Positions 1 to 12,595 are shown, counted from the stretch's first letter. The stretch is 64,000 nt of DNA from Planctomycetota bacterium (GCA_020638635.1 JACKIE010000006.1:136872-200871); one strand, 5' to 3'. Notes: a model not told the origin generated them from the sequence alone. Numbers and translations: made by a program.

Positions 1-296
1 GCAAGCTGATCGAGGGCACCATCGCCCGTGCGGCCTATGGTGTTGAGATGATCCAGGAGCGCCACCGCCACCGCTACGAGTTTAACAACGACTTCCGCGG
101 CCAGCTCACGGAACGCGGCCTGGTGATCAGCGGCCTGAACCCGGAGCTGGATCTGGTGGAAATCGTGGAGCTGAAGGACCACCCGTTCTTCGTGGGGGTG
201 CAGTTCCACCCCGAGTTCCAGAGCAAGCCGCTGAAGCCCCACCCACTGTTCACCGCCTGGGTAAAGGCCGCCGTGGAACGTGGTCGGAATCAATGA
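1..296 (+). CDS. pyrG: CTP synthase, C-terminal fragment
   Basis: The reading frame is open at the left edge of the window (codons in frame from base 3) and ends with TGA at 294-296. It encodes the last ~97 residues of CTP synthase, which makes CTP from UTP, ATP and glutamine in the cytoplasm. The ERHRHRYEFN block and the VQFHPEF block are hallmarks of the glutamine amidotransferase domain. The His and Glu of HPE complete the Cys-His-Glu triad, whose Cys lies outside the window. The stop overlaps the start of the next gene by 4 bases (ATGA), which suggests co-transcription. Identification is firm; only the length of the missing part is unknown. Confidence 0.95.
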   Translation, partial: KLIEGTIARAAYGVEMIQERHRHRYEFNNDFRGQLTERGLVISGLNPELDLVEIVELKDHPFFVGVQFHPEFQSKPLKPHPLFTAWVKAAVERGRNQ

Positions 297-868
297 AGCT
301 GTTGACGATTCAGCAAGTGCGGGAGTTTCTAGACGGGCTGACGTATCCGGATGAATTCGACCAGAGTCGCCACAGCCTCCCAGAGTCTTCCCTCAAGTCC
401 ACGGACGTCCGGCACTTCGAAGGCGAGACAGGCTTTGTGCTTCCCGCGACTTTCTTGAGCCTGCTTTACGAAGTTGACCTGAGTCGTTTCACGCTGGGCC
501 CAGTCCACTTTGGCGCCGGTCGGAAACCCTATCTGGACATGCTTGCTGAGATGAATCTGCGCAAGCACCAGGACTTTCCGTGGTGGGGCAGTGGTGATGC
601 ACCGAAGGGTCGTATCTACATCGGAGGCGGCGATCCATACTCGATGTTGCTGAGCCTGCAAAATGGGGCGGTGCATGCGTGGTGCGATGAGCCTGAGTAC
701 ATGGACGCGCTGCTCGTCGCTAGCGATGCAGGTCTTCTGTTGCTGGGACTGGGGACCATTCTTTGCCAACTTGAAGTCGCTCAAAGAGGCACAGATCTTT
801 CGGGAGCTGTTGCCATTCTAGTGGGAGCAGATGCCGACAGTCCGTTCTGGGAGTTGGTGGCGAGTTGA
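293..868 (+). CDS. SUKH (SMI1/KNR4)-like protein
   Basis: This 191-residue soluble protein starts inside the pyrG stop codon (ATGA overlap). Around residues 43-57 it has the SUKH-type pattern of an acidic residue, then GFVLPATF and a hydrophobic stretch. A GGGDPYSML segment and a tryptophan-containing C-terminus follow. SUKH proteins are often immunity partners of secreted or contact-dependent toxins, and others are housekeeping proteins. No toxin gene is adjacent, so its role here is open. Codon use looks less GC-biased than in its neighbours, which could indicate recent acquisition. The family call rests on one motif and the length, so it is moderate. Confidence 0.5.
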   Translation: MKLLTIQQVREFLDGLTYPDEFDQSRHSLPESSLKSTDVRHFEGETGFVLPATFLSLLYEVDLSRFTLGPVHFGAGRKPYLDMLAEMNLRKHQDFPWWGSGDAPKGRIYIGGGDPYSMLLSLQNGAVHAWCDEPEYMDALLVASDAGLLLLGLGTILCQLEVAQRGTDLSGAVAILVGADADSPFWELVAS

Positions 869-918
869 AGTCAACTCCGTCAGCTACAACTAGTTCAACA
901 GAGTCTTCGGGGCTCCAA

Positions 919-950
919 GGGGACTGTCCCCGCCGTTGGGGACTGTCCCC
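919..950. repeat. paired REP-like palindromes, left of RAYT
   Basis: Two perfect copies of the 13-bp palindrome GGGGACTGTCCCC lie at 919-931 and 938-950, separated by 6 bases. The same pair occurs in inverted orientation on the other side of the transposase gene with the same 19-base periodicity. This is the layout expected of REP doublets served by a REP-associated tyrosine transposase. Confidence 0.85.
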
Positions 951-977
951 GTCCTCGGCATGAGCTAAAGTTACCCC

Positions 978-1595
978 ATGCCCAGAAGCGCGCGCATGGC
1001 CAGAGGCGGCGTCTGCTACCACGTGATCAATCGCGGCAACGAACGCCAGCCGGTGTTCCACGACGACAACGAGTACGCGTCATTCCTGCAGTTGCTGCAT
1101 CGCGCCAGCCAGCATCAACCCATGCGAGTGCTGGCGTTCTGTCTGATGCCCAACCACTTCCACCTGTGCCTGTGGCCCCACGAGGATCGCGATCTAGGCC
1201 GCTACATGCAGTGGCTGACCACTACGCACGTCGCGCAGTTCCGGAAGACGCATGCTGGTGTCGGCCACGTATGGCAAGGCCGATACAAAGCCTTCCCGGC
1301 CGAGAGCGACTCGCACCTGCTCAGGGTGCTGCGCTACATCGAGCGTAACCCGGTTCGTTCCGGGCTCGTGGAGCGTGCGCAAGAGTGGCCCTGGTCCAGC
1401 GCGGGTCTGGCAACGGAATTCATGGGTCAGCAGGGCATCGTGTTGCCACACGGCTGGCCTGTGCCCAAGCCTGAGGACTGGCTTGCCTGGTTGAGCAAAC
1501 CGGAGGAACAGGCCGAGATAGACCGGATTCGACGTTGCGTAAAGGGCGGCACGCCTTTCGGCAATCCGGAATGGGCGCGGCAGTTTGCGGGTTGA
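978..1595 (+). CDS. REP-associated tyrosine transposase (RAYT, Y1 HUH family)
   Basis: This 205-residue protein belongs to the IS200-like Y1 transposases that act on REP elements. The HUH metal site is His60-Phe-His62, in MPNHFHLCLW. The likely nucleophile is Tyr120, in the RYIERNPVRSGLV block that typifies this family. Such enzymes nick single-stranded hairpin DNA and form a 5'-phosphotyrosine link. The gene is enclosed by inverted pairs of GGGGACTGTCCCC palindromes, which are its probable substrates. ATG 978 is used; an internal ATG six codons later is possible. The frame is intact and both catalytic motifs are present, so the enzyme may be active. Confidence 0.9.
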   Translation: MPRSARMARGGVCYHVINRGNERQPVFHDDNEYASFLQLLHRASQHQPMRVLAFCLMPNHFHLCLWPHEDRDLGRYMQWLTTTHVAQFRKTHAGVGHVWQGRYKAFPAESDSHLLRVLRYIERNPVRSGLVERAQEWPWSSAGLATEFMGQQGIVLPHGWPVPKPEDWLAWLSKPEEQAEIDRIRRCVKGGTPFGNPEWARQFAG

Positions 1596-1618
1596 ACGCT
1601 GAGTGCTGCTCCGACGAC

Positions 1619-1650
1619 GGGGACAGTCCCCGACTGCGGGGACAGTCCCC
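1619..1650. repeat. paired REP-like palindromes, right of RAYT
   Basis: Two copies of GGGGACAGTCCCC, the reverse complement of the left-hand unit, lie at 1619-1631 and 1638-1650. Spacing matches the left pair exactly. Together the two pairs form long inverted repeats around the transposase gene. Confidence 0.85.
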
Positions 1651-1663
1651 TGGCGCGGTCTGG

Positions 1664-2023
1664 TCAGGCTTCCAGCTTCTTCACCAGTGTCTTGGGTGCG
1701 ATGGAGCGGTAGCTTTCGTTGATCCAGGCCTTCAGCATTGACACGTCAAGCTTGTCCTTCGCGTTGAAACGGGCGGTGATCCATCCGGCTTTGCCGAGGC
1801 CGTAGCCCGTCATTTCGCACTGGTCCATCTCGATGGCGTCGTCGCCGCTTTCGGGCAGCTTGACGGTGATGTTCAGGGTCTTGTTCCCATCACTGTCGAT
1901 GAAGGCGAAGATCTTCTTGCGCACCTTCACCACCTGGTGCTCCCAGGGAAAATCTTCCCAGGCTTCGGGAAACGCCAGCGCGTACTTACGCAGCTCAGAT
2001 GCGACTTTGCTGATGGTCGGCAT
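1664..2023 (-). CDS. MmcQ/YjbR family protein
   Basis: This is a 119-residue YjbR/MmcQ-type protein with the CyaY-like double-wing DNA-binding fold. It shows the usual order of conserved blocks: an N-terminal helix ending in LAFPEAWEDFPW, a KVRKKIFAF strand, a PESGDDAIEM-like turn, and GWITARF. The frame extends upstream, but the start at 2023 (MPTISKV) gives the family's normal length. The biochemical role of the family is poorly defined. The gene lies just right of the REP/RAYT element and is transcribed towards it. Confidence 0.8.
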   Translation of the reverse strand: MPTISKVASELRKYALAFPEAWEDFPWEHQVVKVRKKIFAFIDSDGNKTLNITVKLPESGDDAIEMDQCEMTGYGLGKAGWITARFNAKDKLDVSMLKAWINESYRSIAPKTLVKKLEA

Positions 2024-2148
2024 GCCGGCGATTCTAGCGATTGGCCGGGTGCAAACAAAGCAGACAGCCCCGGCCGGAAGGCCGGGGAATACAACATGGA
2101 CGTGCATATCAGGGGCCGCTCCTCCGCCCTTCCGGGTGGGGCTGGTTG

Positions 2149-3153
2149 CTACTTCTTCTTCGGTGCGCTGAAGATCTTGGTGCCGGGTACGCCGTCGCGC
2201 TCGTAAGTGACCACGAACTCCTCGGTGCCGGCGTTGTACTGGGTGCGCACGATGCGGCGCACGTCGGACATGCTTTTCACGGCCTCGCCGTTGATTGCCT
2301 TGACGATGTCGCCGCCGCGGGCGCCGTGTTTGTGAAGCGCACTGTCTTCAGGCAGGCCTGGCAGGATCTGCAGGCCCTGCTCTGTCGCTTTGACGTGGCG
2401 GGCGATGTCGTCGATTGCCGCGTCTTCGTAATCTTTTGGCTCCAGTTTCTCCGGCCATTGTTTCGGGTCGCCGAGGCGGGGCGGCTCTTGCGATAGAGGC
2501 GGCAGCTTCAGGGCCTTGCCGTCGGGCGCGAAGCTGGCGCTTACCATGCTGTTGGTCTGCTTGCCTTCATACAGGCGAATGCGCACGTCGAAGCGCCTGT
2601 CGGGCTTTTCGAAACTGGCGGCGTTCACCAGCACGCCCTGCTCGTCGATTTCAATCACCTTCAGGTCGATTGCCAGGCGGCGCAACTCGGCCGACGGGGC
2701 TTGTGCATACTCTTCCTTCAGGTTCATCCGCTCGAACCACTGCAAGCGCAGGTTGCCGCTCACCAGCATGGCGATGTCGGGGTAGTCTTCGCTGCTGGTC
2801 AGCACCAGGCGCATCAGGGCGAAGCGGCGGTTCAGCTCGGCCTCGAGTTCCGACTTCAGCTGCTCGTCGGTCTTCTCGACCGGCGGCGGCGGGGGAACCA
2901 CCACCACCGTCCTTTCCTCGACAGGTCGCGCCTTCGGCGACAGGCTGATGTTCGGAAGGCTGAAGTGGTCCGCTGTCGCTGTTCGCTGCCAGTCGATCAA
3001 CGGCTCATCGCTTGTCAGCGCCGCCACGGCCGAGGCGCGGGCGCGGCTGTCGGCGCGGGTGTCGCGGTGTTCGATCCACAGGAACACCGCGGCCGCGGCG
3101 AGTACCAGCAGGTTGCCGAGCCAGAACAGCAAGGCGAAGCGGGAGAGTTTCAT
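2149..3153 (-). CDS. membrane-anchored PDZ protein, GspC-like
   Basis: This is a 334-residue protein with one N-terminal transmembrane helix (about residues 6-27), a proline-rich linker (VVVPPPPP, about 75-85), a central region of unknown type and a C-terminal PDZ domain (about 255-330, with HGARGGDIVKAING). This architecture matches the inner-membrane type II secretion protein GspC: TM, HR domain, PDZ. The start at 3153 has GGAGG 8 bases upstream; the longer frame from 3243 lacks support. A pseudopilin gene lies at 59.8-60.5 kb, but no other secretion genes are adjacent here. A generic PDZ protein is the alternative. Confidence 0.5.
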   Translation of the reverse strand: MKLSRFALLFWLGNLLVLAAAAVFLWIEHRDTRADSRARASAVAALTSDEPLIDWQRTATADHFSLPNISLSPKARPVEERTVVVVPPPPPVEKTDEQLKSELEAELNRRFALMRLVLTSSEDYPDIAMLVSGNLRLQWFERMNLKEEYAQAPSAELRRLAIDLKVIEIDEQGVLVNAASFEKPDRRFDVRIRLYEGKQTNSMVSASFAPDGKALKLPPLSQEPPRLGDPKQWPEKLEPKDYEDAAIDDIARHVKATEQGLQILPGLPEDSALHKHGARGGDIVKAINGEAVKSMSDVRRIVRTQYNAGTEEFVVTYERDGVPGTKIFSAPKKK

Positions 3154-3300
3154 GGTCGCCTCCGGTGTTGGAACGCCGTTGGCGGCCGAGCAGACGGAAA
3201 AAAGAACCAGCAGTTGTGAGCTGCCGCCGCCCCTGTTCCACAAACTTACAGGAGAGCGGGACTTGTCCGGCGCGGTTTCTGGGGGAACAACCGTTCGCCC

Positions 3301-4080
3301 TTACCGATTCAAGGTGATCAGCGTCCGGTCGTAGGTATCCGTGACCACGTCGTACATTTCGAGGTAGCCGACGCTCGCTCCCTTCACAGCCGAGGGATCC
3401 TGTACACCCACCAGGATGTCCCCGCCGTCGTCGTCTTCGCGCGGGCTGCCGTGGGCTACGAAGGGGACCAGGTCTTCGGGAAAGAAACCGAACGTGAACG
3501 AATCCAGCGACAGCCGGCGCGGATTACGTCCGAACACCGTGACCGGGAAGGTCTGGTTCGGTACATCGACCAAAGTGAACTCCTGACGGCGGCTTGCGAA
3601 GTGGGCGCCCTGGCCAAAGTACACGGTGCGCGGCGTGCTGCGGTAGCGGATGCCGCCCGCCTGGAACTCGACGGCGAAGCTAACCTGGCTGCCGAAGTAA
3701 GCGATGTTAAGCGGCAGATAGTGCTCTTCCCCGCCTGTGGCGCCCAGGTCGTACCAGTCGCGCTTGTCGCTGCTGGCCAGCAACCGGCACTTTGAAAAGC
3801 CGGTAGTCTGCCACATCACCCAGAAGTCAACCGAAGAAATCCTCTGGCCATCGCGCGGCCACAATCCGAGCGGGTCCAGCGCGGGCAGCTCCTCAAGGGG
3901 CACGGTCTCGTACTCAAGCCCGCTGCCCGCGCCGCTACCGGGCGAGAGGTTTGCCGTCGGCAGGTTGTCAGCGTTGCGCCGGGCTCCGCCCGCACCACCC
4001 AAGTGTTTCCATGCCGCCAGCGCTCCCATGGCGAGGGCTATCACGACCAGCGATGCGACGAGCGGCTTCCATTGCCTCAT
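3301..4080 (-). CDS. membrane-anchored protein of unknown function
   Basis: This 259-residue protein is not recognised. It has an uncleaved or signal-type hydrophobic N-terminus (residues 6-23, LVASLVVIALAMGALAA), a Gly/Ala/Ser-rich linker and a predicted beta-rich exported region with many aromatic residues (DFWVMWQTTGF, GLWPRDGQRISS). The tryptophan- and glycine-rich pattern recalls Ig-like or sandwich folds, but no family can be named. It lies upstream of the PDZ protein on the same strand with a ~150-base gap and may be co-expressed with it. Confidence 0.6.
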   Translation of the reverse strand: MRQWKPLVASLVVIALAMGALAAWKHLGGAGGARRNADNLPTANLSPGSGAGSGLEYETVPLEELPALDPLGLWPRDGQRISSVDFWVMWQTTGFSKCRLLASSDKRDWYDLGATGGEEHYLPLNIAYFGSQVSFAVEFQAGGIRYRSTPRTVYFGQGAHFASRRQEFTLVDVPNQTFPVTVFGRNPRRLSLDSFTFGFFPEDLVPFVAHGSPREDDDGGDILVGVQDPSAVKGASVGYLEMYDVVTDTYDRTLITLNR

Positions 4081-4107
4081 GGCGCTGGACTATAGCAGCG
4101 GCGCGGA

Positions 4108-4875
4108 TCAGCGGCACGTGTATCCGCCGTCCACCACGAGCTCGCTGCCGGTGACGAAGCGGGCCTCGTCGCTCGCAAGGTACACGCAAGCCCAGCCAAT
4201 GTCGTCGGGCTCGCCCATGTGGCCCAGCGGATGGGCCGCGGCAGCGGCTTCCCGGGCGGCCACGGGATCGGGCATGTTCTTCAGGTGCTGCTCGACCATG
4301 GGTGTCCAGATGTAGCCGGGGTGGATGCTGTTCACACGGATGAGATTCGCGGCGTACAGCAGGGCATCGGTCTTGGTCATCAACCGCACGGCGCCTTTGC
4401 TGGCATGGTAGGGAGGCACGTCGGGCGCACCGACCAGTCCGTAGATGCTGGACATGTTGATGATGCTGCCGTGCCCGGCGCGCTTCATCTGCGGAATCAC
4501 GTGCTTGGTGCACAGGAACACGCCTTTCACGTTCACGGCTTGGACTTGCTCCCACTCCTCGATGCTCAGTTCGTGGGTGGGCTTGTCGGGGCCGGCGATA
4601 CCGGCGTTGTTGACCAGCACTGTGATCGGGCCGAACTCATTCTCAACCTCGCTGAACACGCGCTGCACCTGGGCCTCGTCGGATACATCCAGGTGCCAGA
4701 ATCGCGCACGGCCGTCACGGGTGATGATTTCCTGCACCACCTCGCGGCCGGCATCGTCGGCAAGGTCCGTTACGGCGACGGCGGCGCCCTCGCGCGCCAT
4801 CAGCAGGGCTGTGGCGCGCCCGATGCCCATGGATGCGCCGGTGACCAAGGCGACTTTGTCTTTCAAGCGGTTCAT
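4108..4875 (-). CDS. short-chain dehydrogenase/reductase
   Basis: A 255-residue classical SDR oxidoreductase. The cofactor loop is TGASMGIG (12-19), the NNAG motif is at 89-92, and the catalytic Ser is at 142-143 with Tyr156 and Lys160 in YHASK. The C-terminal VVDGGYT segment is typical of cytoplasmic NAD(P)-dependent SDRs. The Asp at the end of beta-2 (VTDLAD) favours NAD over NADP. Substrate cannot be inferred. It is downstream of the pirin gene on the same strand with a 48-base gap, and the two may form an operon. Confidence 0.9.
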   Translation of the reverse strand: MNRLKDKVALVTGASMGIGRATALLMAREGAAVAVTDLADDAGREVVQEIITRDGRARFWHLDVSDEAQVQRVFSEVENEFGPITVLVNNAGIAGPDKPTHELSIEEWEQVQAVNVKGVFLCTKHVIPQMKRAGHGSIINMSSIYGLVGAPDVPPYHASKGAVRLMTKTDALLYAANLIRVNSIHPGYIWTPMVEQHLKNMPDPVAAREAAAAAHPLGHMGEPDDIGWACVYLASDEARFVTGSELVVDGGYTCR

Positions 4876-4923
4876 GATTTGCCTCCGAAGTCACAACGTC
4901 CCTTCGGGATGGATCTGTTCCGC

Positions 4924-5619
4924 TCAAGACAGGTCGAACAGCAGCAATTCGGTGTTGTCGGTCGCGAGGATGTTCAGCGCATCGACATCTTCGATCGCCG
5001 CGCCGTCCGAAGTCGCCAGGTCGTGGCCGTTCAGGGTAAGGCTGCCGCGCGTGACCTGCAGCCAGGCGCCGTGGCCCGGGGTCAGCGGGTATTCCAGCCG
5101 CCCGCCTTTTTCCAGCTTCGCGGCGTACAGCCTGGCGTCGGCGTTGATGGTGACGGAGCCCTGGGCGCCCTCGGGCGAAGCAACCAGCACCAGGCGGCCT
5201 TCGCCGTCGTGTTCGGGCAAGGCCTTTTCTTCGTAGCCGGGCTGGATGCCCTTCTCGCGCGGGAAAATCCAGATCTGGTACAGGTGCACGGCGCCGGGGC
5301 CCGGGTTGACTTCGCTGTGCAGCACGCCGGTGCCCGCGCTCATGCGCTGCACCACGCCCGGGCGGATCACGCCGTGGTTGCCCATGCTGTCGCGGTGCTC
5401 AAGCTGCCCCTCCATCACGTAGGTAACGATCTCCATGTCGCGATGCGGGTGCATGCCGAAGCCCTGGCCGCCGGCAATGCGGTCCTCGTTCATCACGCGC
5501 AGGTTGCGGAAGTGCACGTGGGCGGGGTCGTGGTAGTCGGCGAACGAGAAAGTGTGCCAGGTGTCGAGCCAGCCGTGCTCGAAGTGGCCGCGGTCTTCAG
5601 CTTTGCGGATGACGATCAT
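4924..5619 (-). CDS. pirin family protein (YhhW-like)
   Basis: A 231-residue bicupin of the pirin family. Metal ligands are visible in the N-terminal cupin: His57 and His59 (GMHPHRDME), His101 and Glu103 (VLHSEVN). Bacterial relatives such as YhhW have quercetin 2,3-dioxygenase activity in vitro, but their physiological substrate is unknown. The start at 5619 (MIVIRKAE) is preceded by GGGAGG; an in-frame ATG 18 bases earlier lacks a ribosome site. It lies between two other oxidoreductase-type genes on the same strand. Confidence 0.9.
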   Translation of the reverse strand: MIVIRKAEDRGHFEHGWLDTWHTFSFADYHDPAHVHFRNLRVMNEDRIAGGQGFGMHPHRDMEIVTYVMEGQLEHRDSMGNHGVIRPGVVQRMSAGTGVLHSEVNPGPGAVHLYQIWIFPREKGIQPGYEEKALPEHDGEGRLVLVASPEGAQGSVTINADARLYAAKLEKGGRLEYPLTPGHGAWLQVTRGSLTLNGHDLATSDGAAIEDVDALNILATDNTELLLFDLS

Positions 5620-5674
5620 GGGCGATCCTCCCGTCATCTATAACAGTTCGGCGTTGAACTATCATTCCGGCGGC

Positions 5675-6244
5675 TCACCGCAGCCGGGCTGCCAGCTCGG
5701 CCACGATTCGGCCGAGCTCTTTAACCCGCTTCTCGACCTTGGGGTCCACCAGGTTTCCGTCCGCGTCAAAGGCTTCGCTCGCCCTGGACAGGCCGTAGGT
5801 CTGCGGGATCACCAGCATCTGAAGGTGCAGCAGGTGGCCGCGCAGGGATGCCAGCATGCGGTTGCCGCCCAAGGCGCCGGGGCTGGCGGACATGGCAGCC
5901 GCGGGCTTCATGGCGAAGATTTCGAAGGCCTTTTCGCCCTCGCGCGGGCGTGACAGCCAGTCGGTCAGGTTCTTCAGTACGCCGGAGTAACCCGCGTTGT
6001 ACTCGGGGCTTGCGATCAGGAAGCCCTGGGCCTGTTTGCAGGCGTCCTTGAGCTTGTGGACGTTGTCTGGCAGGCCGTGGGCGTCTTCGATGTCGGCGTC
6101 GTAGACGGGCAGGGGGAATTCTTTGAGGTCGATCAGGTTGACCTCGGCGCCGGCCTCGCGTGCTCCCTGGGCGGCAATGCGGACGAGTTTCTTGTTCCAG
6201 GAGCCTGCGCGCAGGCTGCCGGCAAAGGCCAGGATGTTCGGCAT
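5675..6244 (-). CDS. NADPH-dependent FMN reductase family protein
   Basis: A 189-residue flavodoxin-like reductase. The FMN phosphate-binding loop GSLRAGSWNKK lies near residue 9. The SPEYNAGYSG block followed by LKN..DW.SRP is diagnostic of the NADPH-dependent FMN reductase / azoreductase family. The enzyme would transfer electrons from NAD(P)H to FMN, quinones or azo compounds in the cytoplasm. The start at 6244 has GGGAGG 6-7 bases upstream; the frame continues to 6361, but that part overlaps a hairpin and is unlikely to be coding. It is the first of three same-strand redox genes. Confidence 0.88.
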   Translation of the reverse strand: MPNILAFAGSLRAGSWNKKLVRIAAQGAREAGAEVNLIDLKEFPLPVYDADIEDAHGLPDNVHKLKDACKQAQGFLIASPEYNAGYSGVLKNLTDWLSRPREGEKAFEIFAMKPAAAMSASPGALGGNRMLASLRGHLLHLQMLVIPQTYGLSRASEAFDADGNLVDPKVEKRVKELGRIVAELAARLR

Positions 6245-6302
6245 GACCGCCTCCCGGGGAGGGTAACGGGCAGGGACCGTGACTGCATTCCCGGTCAAAG
6301 TC

Positions 6303-6339
6303 AGAGGGACCGCAGCCGGGTGGCCGCAGTCCCTCTTTT
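6303..6339. terminator. hairpin between FMN reductase gene and rRNA operon
   Basis: AGAGGGAC (6303-6310) pairs with GTCCCTCT (6329-6336), and an inner imperfect GC stem lies between them. Read on the plus strand, the hairpin is followed by TTTT. It may act as a second stop for transcription leaving the rRNA operon, or as an insulator before the FMN reductase promoter. Confidence 0.5.
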
Positions 6340-6425
6340 CAGCCCCGGTCGGGGGCAACAACCAGGGCAGATATGGAACGCGAGTGGTGGTCGGGGTAAT
6401 CCGGAAAACTGCGGCGGGTTAACGG

Positions 6426-6457
6426 ACACGGGCCGCAGCTTTCGCTGCGGCCCGTGT
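6426..6457 (-). terminator. strong hairpin downstream of 5S rRNA
   Basis: A perfect 14-bp stem (6426-6439 with 6444-6457) is closed on the minus strand by a GAAA tetraloop. It begins 5 bases after the 5S 3' end. There is no clear U-tract, so it could be a terminator of the rRNA operon or a 3' barrier for 5S processing. Confidence 0.65.
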
Positions 6458-6461
6458 TATA

Positions 6462-6568
<107 letters not shown>

Positions 6569-6607
6569 AAAATCCTCGCAAAGATGTCAAAGCGAGCGCG
6601 GCTCGCT

Positions 6608-6627
6608 GACAACAGCATACTGGATAG
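6608..6627 (-). other. 23S rRNA processing stem, 3' arm
   Basis: The RNA read from this segment is complementary to 9996-10016 upstream of 23S, with one mismatch/bulge over about 20 bases. The two arms would close a stem around the 23S precursor, the usual substrate for RNase III-type cleavage. Confidence 0.8.
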
Positions 6628-6628
6628 G

Positions 6629-6657
6629 GCTTGGCCAATGCAGTGCATTGGCCAAGC
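6629..6657 (-). other. hairpin in the 23S-5S spacer
   Basis: A near-perfect palindrome (GCTTGGCCAATG with CATTGGCCAAGC around CAGTG) sits between the 23S processing arm and the 23S 3' end. It is probably a structural or processing element of the precursor. Confidence 0.6.
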
Positions 6658-6771
6658 ACGTTCGCTTTCGCGAACAGTGACAAGGCATCACGTGAGACGC
6701 TAACGACGTGTCTTGGAATCGCTAATACAAGTTGCTTGGCAACACTCCGGGAGACCCGGAGATTGTTGCGG

Positions 6772-9720
<2,949 letters not shown>

Positions 9721-9995
9721 CAACAACCCCTGGATCCCTCCAGGAGCGCGCTTTCCTCTCCCTCCGTTCCCGACCGGGCCGACAATACAAGCCGCCCGGC
9801 CAATCCCGCAGGTGAGGCCTCAAGACACGTTGTAGCGTCAGCACCCGACGTCTCGCGACGTCAGATACTGTTTCATCGTTGATGCCTTGGTTACTTTCTC
9901 CAGACGCGCGCTTTCCGACGCCTCCCGGCGGCGGCTTAGCGAATAGGTTATCTTACTAGGATAACACTAATCTGGAGTAATCTAGTCACTCTGAT

Positions 9996-10016
9996 CTATC
10001 ACAGTATGCTGTTGTC
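9996..10016 (-). other. 23S rRNA processing stem, 5' arm
   Basis: On the minus strand this reads GACAACAGCATACTGTGATAG, complementary to the segment at 6608-6627 downstream of 23S. The pairing spans the whole 23S gene. Confidence 0.8.
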
Positions 10017-10024
10017 AAAGAGCC
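10011..10024 (-). promoter_or_regulatory. boxA antitermination site in the spacer
   Basis: The minus strand reads GGCTCTTTGACAAC, matching the boxA consensus (TGCTCTTTAACAA) bound by NusB/S10 in rRNA antitermination complexes. It lies upstream of 23S, the usual second boxA position. Confidence 0.75.
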
Positions 10025-10121
10025 GAAACCCGACTTGTCGTCGGGGCTCGAGAGCATGCGCCAGGGCGCACATTCCCAAACCTCGACCCCATACGCGCTC
10101 TGCCCGGCCGCCTCAAGAGGC

Positions 10122-10196
10122 TGGTGGACCGGAGGGGAGTCGAACCCCTGACCCTCGCCTTGCAAAGGCGACGCTCTACCACTGAGCTACCGGCCC
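10122..10196 (-). tRNA. tRNA-Ala (TGC)
   Basis: A 75-nt cloverleaf with anticodon TGC (CTTTGCAAGG loop), T-loop GGTTCGACTCC and an encoded CCA. The acceptor stem holds the G3-U70 wobble pair that identifies alanine tRNAs. It is in the standard place between 16S and 23S. Confidence 0.97.
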
Positions 10197-10218
10197 TTGC
10201 GTCCCGGCCGCCGTGGAA

Positions 10219-10295
10219 TGGTGCGCCGGGGCGGACTCGAACCGCCGACCTCACGCTTATCAGGCGTGTGCTCTAACCAGCTGAGCTACCGGCGC
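10219..10295 (-). tRNA. tRNA-Ile (GAT)
   Basis: A 77-nt cloverleaf with anticodon GAT (CCTGATAAG loop), acceptor stem GCGCCGG/CCGGCGC and an encoded CCA. It precedes tRNA-Ala by 22 bases, the common bacterial rRNA spacer order. Confidence 0.97.
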
Positions 10296-10381
10296 GCCCG
10301 AGACCGTTGCCGGCCCGTCTTCCACTGCGAAGGGTGCGAAGGGGGCCCCGAGACGACAGGGCCCCCGCGCACGCGTATGAT

Positions 10382-10402
10382 GAATAGCCATGAAAGAGGA
10401 TA
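10382..10402 (-). other. 16S rRNA processing stem, 3' arm
   Basis: The RNA here (ATCCTCTTTCATGGCTATTC) pairs with the leader arm at 12251-12274; 14 contiguous bases match perfectly. A small hairpin (CCATGCGAAG..CGCATGG) lies between this arm and the 16S 3' end. Confidence 0.8.
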
Positions 10403-10445
10403 TGCCTTACGACCATGCGAATCGCTTCGCATGGAAGTCTATGTA

Positions 10446-11980
<1,535 letters not shown>

Positions 11981-12250
11981 CAAAAATTTGATCTCGGTCA
12001 CTTCTCTGGGCATTGGGCAATGCTCCCGTAACTCATTACGGGTTCATTACTTCAATGCTAAAGATGTGACTGATTGTTTTGATTGGTGCCCTTCGACGAA
12101 TCTCGGGGCAGATCAGTACCAGGCCCGTTGCCAGGCCTGGCGCAGGAGTCGCTTACGCACCCCCACCTCAATTGGTGGCTGACGCTTGGCCCACATGGGC
12201 CGCCCGCCAGGAGCTCTGCTCATCGTGCGATCGCGGTCTCCCACAATCAC

Positions 12251-12274
12251 ATCCTCATATTTCATGGCTATTCA
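12251..12274 (-). other. 16S rRNA processing stem, 5' arm
   Basis: The minus strand reads TGAATAGCCATGAAA followed by ATGAGGAT, complementary to 10382-10402. It sits directly after the leader boxA. Confidence 0.8.
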
Positions 12275-12288
12275 GTTTTCAAAGAACC
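12275..12288 (-). promoter_or_regulatory. boxA antitermination site in the leader
   Basis: The minus strand reads GGTTCTTTGAAAAC, very close to known rRNA leader boxA elements. It is followed immediately by the 16S processing arm. Confidence 0.75.
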
Positions 12289-12595
12289 GTGTCATTCGGG
12301 ATCAGGCCGCAGCTTACGCTTCGCGCTCAATACCCAAAAAGACACCGGCGCCCATCCGCTCTGCTTCCGGGTAGGCACCGGGCGCTTGAGGTCTTCCGAC
12401 CCCAGGCGCTCAGCGCCAATCTCCCGTCCCGCAGATCCGGTTGGAAACCTCGACACTGCTCGCAGCGTCGGGCCCCTCATTCTAGCCAGGGTCGCTTGCC
12501 ACTTCAACCCCGGGGCTTCAAGTTTTCCGCCGAACCCCTTCGTTTCGGCCTTCCGTCACGCCTCCCGGCCTGACGGGTCCCCTGTGGGGCGCGCA

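Larger units (their letters stand above)
9721..10121 (-). other. tRNA-Ala to 23S spacer with processing arm and boxA
   Basis: This 400-base stretch has no gene. From high to low coordinates it holds a boxA-like site, the 5' arm of the 23S processing stem, and ~275 bases of structured leader including the palindrome GACGTCGCGAGACGTC near 9850. No further tRNA was found in it. Confidence 0.75.
11981..12595 (-). other. rRNA operon leader
   Basis: Roughly 610 bases lie between the rRNA promoter and 16S. They carry the leader boxA, the 5' arm of the 16S processing stem, and several GC hairpins such as the one around 12120-12150. No protein gene is supported; frames here are open only because of composition. 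Confidence 0.7.

Noticed and set aside
4219..5643. 474-residue plus-strand open frame
   Set aside because: Lies across the SDR and pirin genes on the opposite strand and has typical shadow composition.
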